A stretch of 64,000 bases of DNA from Hirudinaria manillensis (lineage: Eukaryota > Annelida > Clitellata > Hirudinida > Hirudinidae). The DNA lies in NCBI GenBank assembly GCA_034509925.1, contig CM067530.1:4666501-4730500 (forward strand), in the 5' to 3' direction. Shown here piece by piece: positions 48,101 to 60,100 of this stretch. The number at the start of each line of letters is the position of its first letter. The first letter of the stretch is position 1. The notes under the pieces were generated by a model, which saw only the letters and a program-made list of their open reading frames with translations, was not told the origin of the DNA and did no database searches. A program made the position numbers and the translations under genes.

Positions 48101-51100
48101 TTAAAAAGTAATTTGTAACATCTTGTTTGTTTATTTAATTGATGTCTAATTGCATAGCTGTGATTGGGGCATCTTGAATTTGATGGAAATCATAATTACA
48201 AAATTACTTGAACGTATTTTTTTTGTAAAAAAAATTTGTTTAACTCATTTGATCAATTCTTAATTAATTTCTGTTGATTTTTCGGGATCATTTATCATAA
48301 TGTTTTGGATGTAACTGGTTCGCAACGTTTCATAATTTATATAAATTGGATATGCATGAATATGCATTATCTAGATTTTAGATTGTATTTTTGTATGTTT
48401 TGCCATTTGTTATTTTTGATTACTCTTCAGTTTTGTGAATGATTTATCCCTCAGATTCACTGGGTCTAGGGCCATTATGTCTGGGCCAGCTGGAGGTGTT
48501 ATTGGTTATGCATTAACTACATTCAGTAAGGTAAATAAGGCACCACTAATTGGATTCGATATGGGAGGTAAGTAATAGTCTTAGTTTTTAGTAAAAGTTT
48601 TAAATTTTTTAAATTACATAACTCCAATAAATTGTTGTGTTTAGATTGAGGGATTACCTTACAATGAGATGCAAGAGTCTACAAGATGAGTATATGTGCG
48701 TGAGAACCCTAGTCGATTAATTAAGACATACTGTGGACCTGTGTCCTAAAATATTATGAATTCTAATATAAACTTATATCATGTAGTTAAGTAGTAATTA
48801 TATTTAATTGCATGGAATGTATGCTGTGTGGTGCGTGACACCTCATTCCTGAATATTGACTAAAGGCCAATACCATATCTACTGTGAGGCCAGATAGCGA
48901 GGAAAACGAAATTCGAGTGTATAGAAAGTATATCAACATTAAAGAGATGAAATCAAAAAACATAAAAATGAAGTGGTTTCGTTCTTGTTGTACAGCCGAA
49001 CCACCAATACCTCTTTCGGGATTTCCATGGAGACAAAGCGAGTCATGCGCGTGCTAAATGACGAGTAGTATGTTGATTCAGTCGTATGCATTTTCTACGA
49101 AAATGACCACAAGTCCAGCAGCAAAGACCATTCTAGCCTTAGTTTGTTAAATTCTCAAAAATCTTCCTCGGACACACTGCGGAATTGAAGGAGCAGTCCA
49201 TCCTCGTCGACTAATTTCGTGGCAAGACGGGTAGCTTTCAGGCATAGAGGCCGCCTCGTAATATAGGACGACAAACAGGGTCTCGCTGGTCTAGGATCGT
49301 GGATGGCGTCATGGATGCCTTCCATCGGTTGCTGTGAGGGCGATGAACTCTCGAGCGGCCGCTGGGAAGGAAGGTGTGTCAGCCTTTCAATATCTGCCCC
49401 CAATTCCTGCAACTAGCTGCAATTCCTGTCTAGCTGTTGAATTCTCGTTTTTATCTACACTCTCGCATGTGTTCGTCAACATACCTCACTTCTAATGCTT
49501 CGATTATGTCATTACAATCCTGATGATCTGGAGCAGTCATCTCAAGATTTTTGGTTGCAAGGCTCTAGTGAAAATTCCTGAAGCACAAAGAAAAAAACAA
49601 AGCCTCTAGCAATTCAACTTCACTTCATCAGAGAGCGTGATGCGACAGATGATATGTAGCATAAAGTGGAGTTTTAGAATTTAACCCTTGATAAGAAAAG
49701 TAAAACATGTTTGATAATAGATGTAGCGATACCAGACGAGGTAAATGCAGTTAAAAGAGAAACAGAAAAAATCAAGATCAACATCAAGATCTAAAGATTG
49801 AAATCTCAAGGATGTGGAATGTAAAAGCAAAAGTCATCGCGGTGGTGGTTGGGGCACTGGGGATAGTCTCAAATTACTTTATAAAAGAACATGACTCCAA
49901 ACCAGCAAAACGTATTGCAGGAGAAAGGCAAAGCATTGCCAAGATGGGAAATAGGGTGTCCTAAGAAAAGTGTTGGGTTGAAGGGACGAAAAAGAACACT
50001 GCATCTTGATTTGAATGTGTTTTAGTTAAGAATATTTACTTTTTTTTTAGAAATATTGTATCGTGCTTTTTTGCCTAAGATCATTTAAATAATTATAAAT
50101 GTTATACAACATTTAATTTCTAGGAACTTCAACAGACCTAAGCAGATTTTCTGGAAATTTTGAAGAAACTCTTGAAAGTTCAGTTGGTGGAGTGAAGCTT
50201 ATGATACCTCACGTAAATTTTCGAATGCCTTTTATTTTTTTAAAGCTGGAGCAGATTTTTTAGTTTGGAAAAGTTTGCAGTTAAAAGATATTTCAAAGAA
50301 GCTTAAGTAATATAAATACCAATAAAGAAATTAAATCTATCGATTAAAACTAGAAGCTTCAGGTCACTTTCCCTTGTAGTTCTAGTCAAATGAAAAAACT
50401 TTACAGTCTAGAATTGTTGAGACTTTATCCACCTTGATATGAAATCTTGGTTGCCTGCATTTATAAACAATATGTGTTTGATATGGTGAATATTGGATAT
50501 TCCCTGATTACAAGTGTCATGACACCAGAAAAATCAGATTCAAGCGGTTTATTCGCTCACAACTCGATTCCTACGCAACATGCTCTAAAGCAGTGAAACA
50601 ATGATGAAAACCGAAAGGTATAAGTATAAAATAACGATCATTAATATTCTGATTCGAATATCTCATCACAACAAGTGGTGACTATTTAGCGTCTATGAAG
50701 TTGAAATCAAATGCAAATGTAGACCTATGAAATTTTGCTATGAATTTTTGACATTCCCAGGAATGTAGGTGAATTAGCTGGCAAGTCATTTTGTATTTAC
50801 TTTGATAGCAGAACCCTCGGTCTGAGGTATTTCTTTTCTTAGCCCCGTTGCTGTTAATTAGCCACATTCTGTTCTCCAAAGGCATTGTCTACCAGAAAGC
50901 ATTTGATTTCATCATGATCTCAGTGATTCTGATCTCATGTCCTTTCCAAGTATTGTTCCAAGTTAAGGGATACATAACATTTTTTTTTATTGAATTTTCT
51001 TTGCTTTATAGCCCTCAAGAAGTTAAGTAACTTTTAGCCTCCTTTTCTGAGTGATCTTGGATTATCAATCAGAACTATGTAAAAATCAATGGCTAAAAAT

Positions 51101-54100
51101 TAGGTTATAATTTGAGATGAGCTATGCGAATATAATGTTCTACAACACATTTGTGCCTTCTCATGGACTTTAGCAGTTGACTTGGCTTGTGCTGTTAATT
51201 TAATCTGATGATGGATTTGTTTTTTTCTTAATGGGATCACAGTCCTTCGATATAATTTTCCATTTGATAATGTTAGGGCACATGTCTTCCTTGTTGAGTT
51301 TTTATGTTTAAAAACTTGTTTTGTTAAAATAGTTCGAATTATTGTTTTAATGTTTTTTTTGGCCCCGCCCCTTCCTCCATTGTTGTTTCGCGTTTCTTGA
51401 TGTGTGAATAAAGTTACCGCAATAGGTTATGGGACCAGAGCTCCCCGAGCGTTAAGATATAGTTTTCTGAAGTCAGTTCTAACATTAGCAGTGCTGTTTT
51501 TTAAATAACGTCAAATGGACTCGATGGGAATAAAGATAAAGCCGTTGAGGTGCACGAGTGATTGGCCGATATGGAAAAGGCGAATTCGAGACTATATCGA
51601 TTATCATGAAGGTGCAATTGACGTTATCGATGGCAAGTTGCTGAAACCCGAACTAGCAGAAAACCCCACAGAAGAACAAAGAAAGGCTCACAAAGAAATC
51701 TCAGATAAGTTCAGAAAGGCTAACAGTTATGTCAAATCAGTTATAGCCAATGCTGTCTCAGAAGAAACTTACCAGAAAATCATGGATAGAGAGTCAGCAA
51801 GAGAAGTCTGGGAGGAGCTGTAAAGAAACTTCGAAGCATCAGCCAAAGACCAACTTTTCCAAATTTGCAGTGAGTTTTTTAGTTTTGGATGGATATCAAA
51901 CATAGATGTCTCAGGCCAAGTAGCTAAACTAAAAACACTGTGGAACGAGCTAAATAGTGGTCTTCAAGAAGCAGGAGAAAGGAAACTACCAGAGATGTTG
52001 CTCATATGCAAAGTGATGCATATACTGCCAAGCAGTTTCCAAATCTTCAAGTCAAGTTGGCTAATGCTAAGTGATGAAAAGAAATCATTAGATGAACTAG
52101 TTACTCAGCTGTGCATGTTTGAAAGAGAGTTAAAGACAGATATGACACACAGCTCAGCTCAGCAAGACATTCTAGTTGCCAACACCTCAAAGCAGAAACA
52201 CATGTCTGAGAAGCCAAGAGCATTTAAGAAGAAGCAAGTCGGCAACTGTAATTACTGTCATGGAGCTGGTCATTGGGTAAAGCAGTGCAGCAAGTGGATC
52301 GCCGATGGAAGACCTGCAAAGAATTCTGCAACAGCATCATCCAGAACAAGTCATGGTGAAACATTGAATGCAGCATTGTGCTCATCAATCTTCGAGGCAT
52401 CTACAACAAATACTCATGATAAGTGGTTCATAGATAATGGAGCAACGAAACACATCACAAATAGTCCAGACAATTTTGAAACTTTCGAAAAGTTTGCAGT
52501 ACCACAAACGGTACAAACTACAGGAAAAGAGGTTCTTCCTGCTGTAGGTAAAGGTACAGTGAAAATTTTGGCCACAACAGGAAATAAGCAACAGGAACAA
52601 ACCTTGTCAGATGTCTGGTATGTTCCTAGTTTGAGTAGAAATCTCTTCTCAGTTCTAGCTGCTCAAGACAAAAATTTACAGAGCAAGTTTCAGTCAACTG
52701 CCACAAAGTGTTGCTTAAGAATTCAGGGCAAAATAGTTATTCAAGGGACAAGACAGTTAAATGGTACCTTATACGAAGCGGGACTGATAGCAATAAGTCC
52801 TGAAACTCCAGCCGAGGTAAACCTAGTCAGTGAATGTTCACTACTTCAACTGTATCATGAATGATTTGGACACCAAGACAAACGTCATGTAAAAAGTCTT
52901 CTAAAGAGAGAATTGAACATCAATGTTCAGCTTGATACAGAGATATGTGAACCTTGCATCTATGGAAAGGCTCATAGATTAAAGTTTGGAAGAAGGAATG
53001 CCACCAGTAAACCAGGTGAACTCCTATCAGCAGATGTCCTTTCAGTGGAGAATCGTTTAACAGAAAACGATATTTTGTTGTCTTCAAAGATCATTTCAGT
53101 AAAATGAGATTCATCACATTCATCAGACAGAAAGCTGAAGTCAAGCAAGCACTTCAGGAGGTTCTGGCTACAGCAAAGTGTCAAGGCCATAATGTGAAAG
53201 AATTTCTGAGTGACAATGGGGGTGAATTCGACAATGAAGAAGTTCGAAATATCCTTCGCAGTCATGGAATCACGCAAAGACTGACAGCACCGTACACACC
53301 TCAGCAAAACGGTGGTAGTGAACGTGAAATCCGCACAATAGTAGAAATGGCTCGCACTTTGAAGCACTCAAATTCAGAAGCTGAATTTCCAGTGGCCATG
53401 TGGGCAGAATTGTGTTACACAGCTGTCTACATTCTGAACCGAACAGGCAAGTCATCAATAGATGGTGTGACTCCATGGGAAGTTTGGACAGGTAAGAAAC
53501 CTAGGATCAGTCATCTACGTATTGTTGGTTCTGCTTGTTATGTTCACATACCTGATCAACGACGACAAAAGATGGATAAGAAAGCGATTAAAGGCTATCT
53601 TGTAGGCTACGATGGTGATGAACGCTATCGAGTATGGCTCAAGGAACAGAGGAAAATGATTTTCTCAAGAGATGTTGTATTTCAAGAAAAGCCAAAAGAA
53701 TGTGGAGAAACTGTTGAGTTACAGATGCCAACAAAGTCCACAACAGAACTTCACAGTGAATCCAACTCAGAAGGTGAAGATCAGCAGAGTCAAGGTAGTG
53801 AGAATGAAAACCAAGTTAGTACTGATGAAATTGGAAAACAATCAGTAGGTCACCAGCTCAGAGATAGATCAGCTTTACAGAAACCCAAGAAGTTTGATGA
53901 TTATGTATTGCTAACACAAGTAGCAGAAGTATATGTACTAGACATAAAAGAACCAGAATCTTATGATGATGCAATAAGTTCTGATAGAAGAAAAGAATGG
54001 ATTGATGCAATGAAAAATGAGATGAACTCTCTAAGAGAAAACGAAACCTGGGAACTGGTTGATTTACCTGAAAGAACAAAAATCTTGCCATGTAAGTGGG

Positions 54101-57100
54101 TCTACAAGACTAAGTGTGACTCTGAAGGTCAAATAGAACGTCACAAAGCAAGATTGGTTGTAAAGGTTTTTATCAAAAAAGGAAAGGATTATTTTGAAAC
54201 ATTTAGTCCAGTTGCTAAAAGTGGTACAATTAGAACTTTACTAAGTGTTGTAGCTGCAGAAGGAATGTCAATGATGCAGTTTGATGTATCCACAGCATTT
54301 TTATATGGAGAACTTGATGAAGACATTTACATGCAACAACCAGAGGGATTTGATGATGGTTCTAAAAAGGTATGCAAACTCAAGAGAAGTTTGTATGGAC
54401 TAAAGCAAGCTCCGAGATGTTGGAACAAACGTTTTGGAAATTTTTTGTTGAATCTTGGTTTTGTGAAAAGTGATGCAGATCCTTGTCTTTTCATTCAAAA
54501 GAAAAAGCATAGCAAAATCTTAGTTGCTTTGTATGTCGACGATGGAATCGTTGCAGCCACGTCAGAATCAGATCTTAGAGATTTCAAGCAGAAATTAGAG
54601 AAAGAATTCAAGATTGTTGCTAAACCAGCTACATTCTTTCTTGGAATTGAAATCAACAAACAATCTGATGGCTTAATAAAAATCACTCAGAGAAATTTTG
54701 CTCAAAAGATTCTAGAGAAATTTGGAATGGACAAATGTCGCCCATGTCCAACACCCATTATTAAATCTGAGAAGGCAGATGATGTCCGTGATGATCAAAA
54801 CGAGATCAAATTTCCATACAGATCAGCAGTAGGCGCATTAATGTACCTAATGACAAGTACAAGACCCGACATAGCGTATGCAGTTAGTATTGTTTCTAGA
54901 AACCTAGAAAACCCGACTAGAGATGATGTTGTAAAGGTTAAGAGGATTTTTAGATATCTTCAGGGTACCAGAGATATTGGTATTACTTACAGCAGTTCTA
55001 TAACAAACGATACTTTGATATGCTACAGTGATGCTGATCATGGAGGAGACACTACCACGGGAAGATCTACATCAGGTGTTGTTTGTATTTATTCTGGAGG
55101 TGCTATCAGTTGGCTTAGTCAAAGACAAGCGTCAGTAGCCATATCAACGACTGAAGCAGAAGTAGTTGCTGCAAGTGAAGCTACTAGAGAAGCTATTTGG
55201 TTGAAAAGATTGTTAGAGGACATCACTGGATATTCTAACAAACCAGAAATTTACGTTGATAACGAAGCTGCAATTAAACTATCTGAGAATCCAGAATATC
55301 ACAAAAGAACCAAACGCATCAAGACAAGACATTTTTTCGTCAGAGAAAAAGTCACAGAAGGCGATGTGTGTGTCAAAAGAGTCTCATCAGAATTTCAGAT
55401 TGCAGACATCTTGACAAAACCAGTTAGTGAAGAGAGGCTGAACATGCTGAAGGACAGAATGGGACTTAAATAGTAATTCGATGGATTTTAAAAAATGAGA
55501 AGGTGTTGAGTTTTTATCTTTAAAAACTTGTTTTGTTAAAATAGTTCGAATTATTGTTTTAATGTTTTTTTTGGCCCCGCCCCTTCCTCCATTGTTGTTT
55601 CGCGTTTCTTGGTGTGTGAATAAAGTTACCGCAATATTCCTAACCTTAATTCTATTAAATTCAAAATTGAACCTTAATTCTATTAAATTCAAAATTGAAC
55701 CAATTATGTTTTTTTTTGTTTTTACGTTTTTTACCAACAATTTGATGGCTTCTATTGAGGGGTATGAACTTTAAAGGAGTGGACTGAATAACCAAAACCA
55801 ACATTTTTCGTTTCAGCTTGACATCCAAACGGTAGCAGCAGGAGGTGGATCAAAACTATCTTTTCATTGTGGTATTTTTTATGTTGGTCCAGATTCTGCC
55901 GGAGCCAACCCTGGTCCAACTTGCTACAGAAATGGTGATATATTAAACACAATTGGATTGTGAAAATTAATTTGCCTTTTTATTGTTATTGGTATAAAAT
56001 GTTTACTGTATAATGTAACTTGAAATGTATATATATATAATATATTATTTTACTTTAATATATTATATTAAACACAAATTAGAGTGTGAAAACCTCCTAA
56101 AATTTGATATTGGCATGGTGGAAGTCAGCAGATGTCTTGGTAGATGTTTCTTATGAATCATAGAAATAATTCTTACAAATGTAACGTGTAATAACATAAT
56201 TATGAATGAAAAGAGTGAGTATCATTTTAAATAAATGAGAGACTTGTCCTTATTTTAAATATTATTTTTAAAGGAGGACCTCTAACAATTACTGATGCCA
56301 ATCTCATTCTTGGGAGAGTGCTGCCTATTTATTTTCCAAAAGTGTTTGGGAATTCAAGAAAGCTGCCTCTTGATATTGAAAGTTCTCAAAAAGCATTTGC
56401 TCATCTCACAGATAAAGTTTATTTTCTTCTCATAAATTCCATTAATAAGTAAAGTGCCTGCCATAAGGTTGGGGCACCCATGGGTGTCTAACCATAATTT
56501 TGTTGAAATTAGTCATATGTACACTATTTATTGATATGATAATTAGATGTGCATTAGCTAGTGGGAGATATTGATTTCAATGATTTCGGACAATAATATT
56601 TTGTAATTTAAGCAAAAAACTAGAAATATGATAAAAGTGAAAATCGATGAGCCTCACATGACATTAAAAATCTTTGTTTTTCCGATTAAAACAAACGTTT
56701 AAAATATAAAATAAATAAAACCAAAAATTCGTTTTGTCATCCTTTTTTTAATATTTCCTAAACTCGATCTTTCATTGATTCCAAGAAGAGTTTCAGCCTC
56801 TTATTGTCCAACTTTATCATTTCCTAGCTCAGACATTTTTTGCAATTCAAAAGTGCTAGTTTTTTGCCTAACATTAGAATATAGTTGATTAGTGAGCAAT
56901 CCCCACACATTTTCAGGAGGAAATCGAGCAGACCACTGATATTCTTCTTCTGTAAAATAACCTTTTTTGGTGTTGAGGTTTGGATGGAGTGATTATTTTG
57001 TTAAAAGATAACCTTATCCCTTTGAAATTTAATGTATAGGTGTAGGAAGTATTTGTTTAGAATTTAAATACATTCTGAGAAATTTTGTTTCCCTTTTAAG

Positions 57101-60100
57101 ACCACCACATCTGATGAACCAAGAGAAGAAATGGCAGCCCAGGCAATGACCTCAAAAATTTCTTTTCAAGAGTGATTTTATGGACTTCTGACATTATGCC
57201 AATAATATTTGAGCCCATATGGACTGACAAAATTTAAATGTTTTTCATCTGAAAAATTGCAATGCTCCAATTTACCTCCAAACTCACCATCACCTGGGCC
57301 AATTCAATCGAACTGTTTTCTGATGTTTTGTCAAGAATGTCTTTTACTTGCGCTTCCTAAACATTAAAAATCGGCTTCTCCGGAGTTATCTGCATATTGG
57401 AGATTGGCTTTTGATGGACTTCCTCCCAAGGGATTGTGTTGGGTACTCCCTTAACTTTTCGCTAAATCAGTTATTACATAAGCTGTTTGGGCCATGTGAG
57501 GTATAAAATTACGAAAGTAATTAAAGAGACCGGGTCATTTTTTAATCTCTTTCTTACTGATTGGGTGAGGTTGGGTCTTCACCAGAGAGCATTTTACATG
57601 GTCTAAAAATGTAACTTTTTTGAGCAAATTGATTCTTGCTCATATTGAAGGTTAACCTCGACTCCTGCAGTGCCTTCAAAGAACTAAGCTAAGTGGTCTA
57701 AATGTTCTTTCCAACAATGGGAAAAGACATCAAAATCACCTAAAAAAGGTTCAGTGAAAGGACGAAGAGGTTGAAGAATCTTCGAAACTGCTCTCATAAA
57801 AGTGTTCCTAGCTGACTTTAACCCGAAAGGCATCCTTTGAAATTCAACAAGAACATCTTCAGAGGCAAATACAGTTAACTACCGAGACTCGGGTTTTAAG
57901 GTTAACTGCCAATACCCACTATGTGCATCAAAGCAACTTATATAGTTAGCCCAACTAACTTTTTGTAATACATCTGGAACATCAGGAATTGTTAACCGAT
58001 CACCTTCAGAATATCGATTTAAGTGTCTATAATCCATAGCTAACCAAACGCCCCCTGGCCCCTTTAAGACCATCACATGGAAAGGTGACTTGCATTCTTT
58101 AGTAACACGTATTTGTTCAAAATACACTTTACTGGTTTGGTATTGTAAGATAAGTCAGGATTATTGCATACACCCTTTGAATCATCAGAAACATGCTCTT
58201 CAGGTGCACATGAAAAGACTCTTCAGATTCACAGAAAAACGTTTTTAACTTTGTTTCTTTTTTATATCTCTGGCAAGTTCATGCAGCATAATGATGCTTC
58301 CAACTGGACATTGTAATTTGTAAATGCTAAGTTGCAAGCTTAAAAATTATTTCAGCATGCATAAACACCTAACCAGACTCAAACGAACTGATGTTTGTAG
58401 CTCAAACATCATCTCAAGCATCGTGGGGCTGACCATAGAACTTTGCGATGGCTTTTTCTTTCTTATTACTCCGCCTTGGAGTTCCGAGAGGAATCCTCAG
58501 AGGAGTCCCCCGTCTTCAAACGTTTCGGCGCTTTGAATCTCCTTCTGTTTTCGGGGGCGGACCGCATCCGGTGAACATCCCTGTCGGTTTTGTCCTTCTG
58601 GACCCAACATTTAACGCCGGCCATAGACGGCACCCGTTGGCCTTGTTATGCATTTGTCTGGACTGGAGCGACTGGGAAAGCTCTCGTTGGCTTCTTAAGG
58701 TCGCAAACTACTTGCATTGTTTCTGCAAACTTTGACTATGCGAGGCTCTCTTTAGCCTTTTTATATCGATCAGCTCCACCCCAACGTACAACGGTCATGA
58801 AAGTTCTCAGTGGCTTCTTCACACCGTGTACCCAATATGTTCAAGCTGTGCCTTAAATTGTGTTTCAAGCGGCAGAATGAGGTAAAAATTTCCAGGACTC
58901 GACTGCGAGACTTTTCGCGATTGAAGTTTGTTTCGCAGTTCATGTTGCTTTGCGAGTCTTCGGTCAGCTCATTTCTCCCGACTATACCTTATATCTCGGC
59001 CAATGATTTGGCCCCATCGTTCGGTGGATTATTCATGCCGGAGACCGACGGCTTTCCCCGGCTTTCCCGCAGAGGCCTCTTGAGACTTCTTCTGCCTCCT
59101 CAAATGCAAGATCCAGAGTGAAGCCGCATCAGCGGCCTCAGACATCCTTGTCATAGCCTTTGTTCTATCACGGCTTGACAGTCCAATCTTGCTGAGGAGA
59201 GCGTAAGTCGAACCGCCAATACCCCTTGCGCCAACCTCGATAGAAAATAGGTCTGTCCGATATCCTTTCACTTCCAGGTCCATCAATAGATCTGCATACT
59301 TAACTTATCCGCTTTGAGCACATTCCTATATCGAGTGCATTCCTATATTGTTTCGTGCTGATGATAATCCCGTATGAAATGTTTGTTTAAGGAGTTACAC
59401 AAGTGATATGTTGTTTAGAGGCTCTTATCTCCGACGGGTCACCTTGGGAGCAGGGGTCATCATTATCATCATGGTCGCCATCATTATCATCGTCATTCCA
59501 GGGTACCGTCAACTCCACCAAAATGATGGCATCCGTCGACGGCGATACGAGCACCAAATCAGGCCTCTTGCCACTTTCTGTTAGCACCTGAGGGTAGTGC
59601 CTCATCCCTTCTAGATCGGTTGCGACGGTCCAGTCGTTTGCTTCTGCAAGAATGCCTCGCTTAGGAGTTTGACATCTCTTTTTGCAAAGGCATGCGAAGC
59701 CCTCGCGTAAGAAATAAATCTTCCGCTGCTTTGCGACCGTGCGCGAGTTTGCTTTGGAGATTGCTGCTTTTGCGGCCTCACACACTTCTCGAATGATCTG
59801 GTTATGTCGCCATTCTGGTGTACCGACATTGGCAAGGGCATACGTGCAATTGCTGAGTACGTGATGCAGTGTCTCGCTCCCGACACTTCGAATGCCGGCA
59901 TTCGGTGTCTTCCACCTAATCCCACTTTTGTAGATTTTCCCTGGAGGGCAACTCGTCGTACATTGATCTTATCGCGTATACAAGTCAGAGCGGGGACATC
60001 TTTTGCATATCGCTCCAGGTAAGGGATCGTTGCATAACGTCGTCTCACGTTGTCCACTTACCCTGTTGTGCTTGTGGAACGCCCTCGTGACTCGGTCTTC

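Larger units (their letters stand above)
51292..55636 (+). mobile_element. full-length young Ty1/copia element
   Basis: Fossil LTR retrotransposon, 4345 bp, in intron 9 of 5-oxoprolinase, same strand. The 133-bp LTRs (51292-51424, 55504-55636; TGTTGAG to GCAATA) differ at about two positions, and the target duplication TTCCT is perfect (51287-51291, 55637-55641). Order: gag from about 51515 with a CCHC knuckle ([14 protein letters not shown], about 52240), protease ([12 protein letters not shown], about 52430), integrase (about 52950-53560, with SDNGGEF and [10 protein letters not shown]), reverse transcriptase (about 54000-54850, with ALYVDDGIV), RNase H (about 55010-55450, ending in the ADILTKP box), purine tract, LTR. 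About three breaks; otherwise well preserved. It is the best copy of the family that also left a remnant in the K2P intron. Confidence 0.95.

Noticed and set aside
56417-56452. Longer exon 11 of 5-oxoprolinase, ending at a later GTAAAG
   Set aside because: It would add [11 protein letters not shown]. The earlier donor (GATAAA|GTTTAT) gives LTDK-INNY, which fits the family spacing better, so the shorter exon was chosen.
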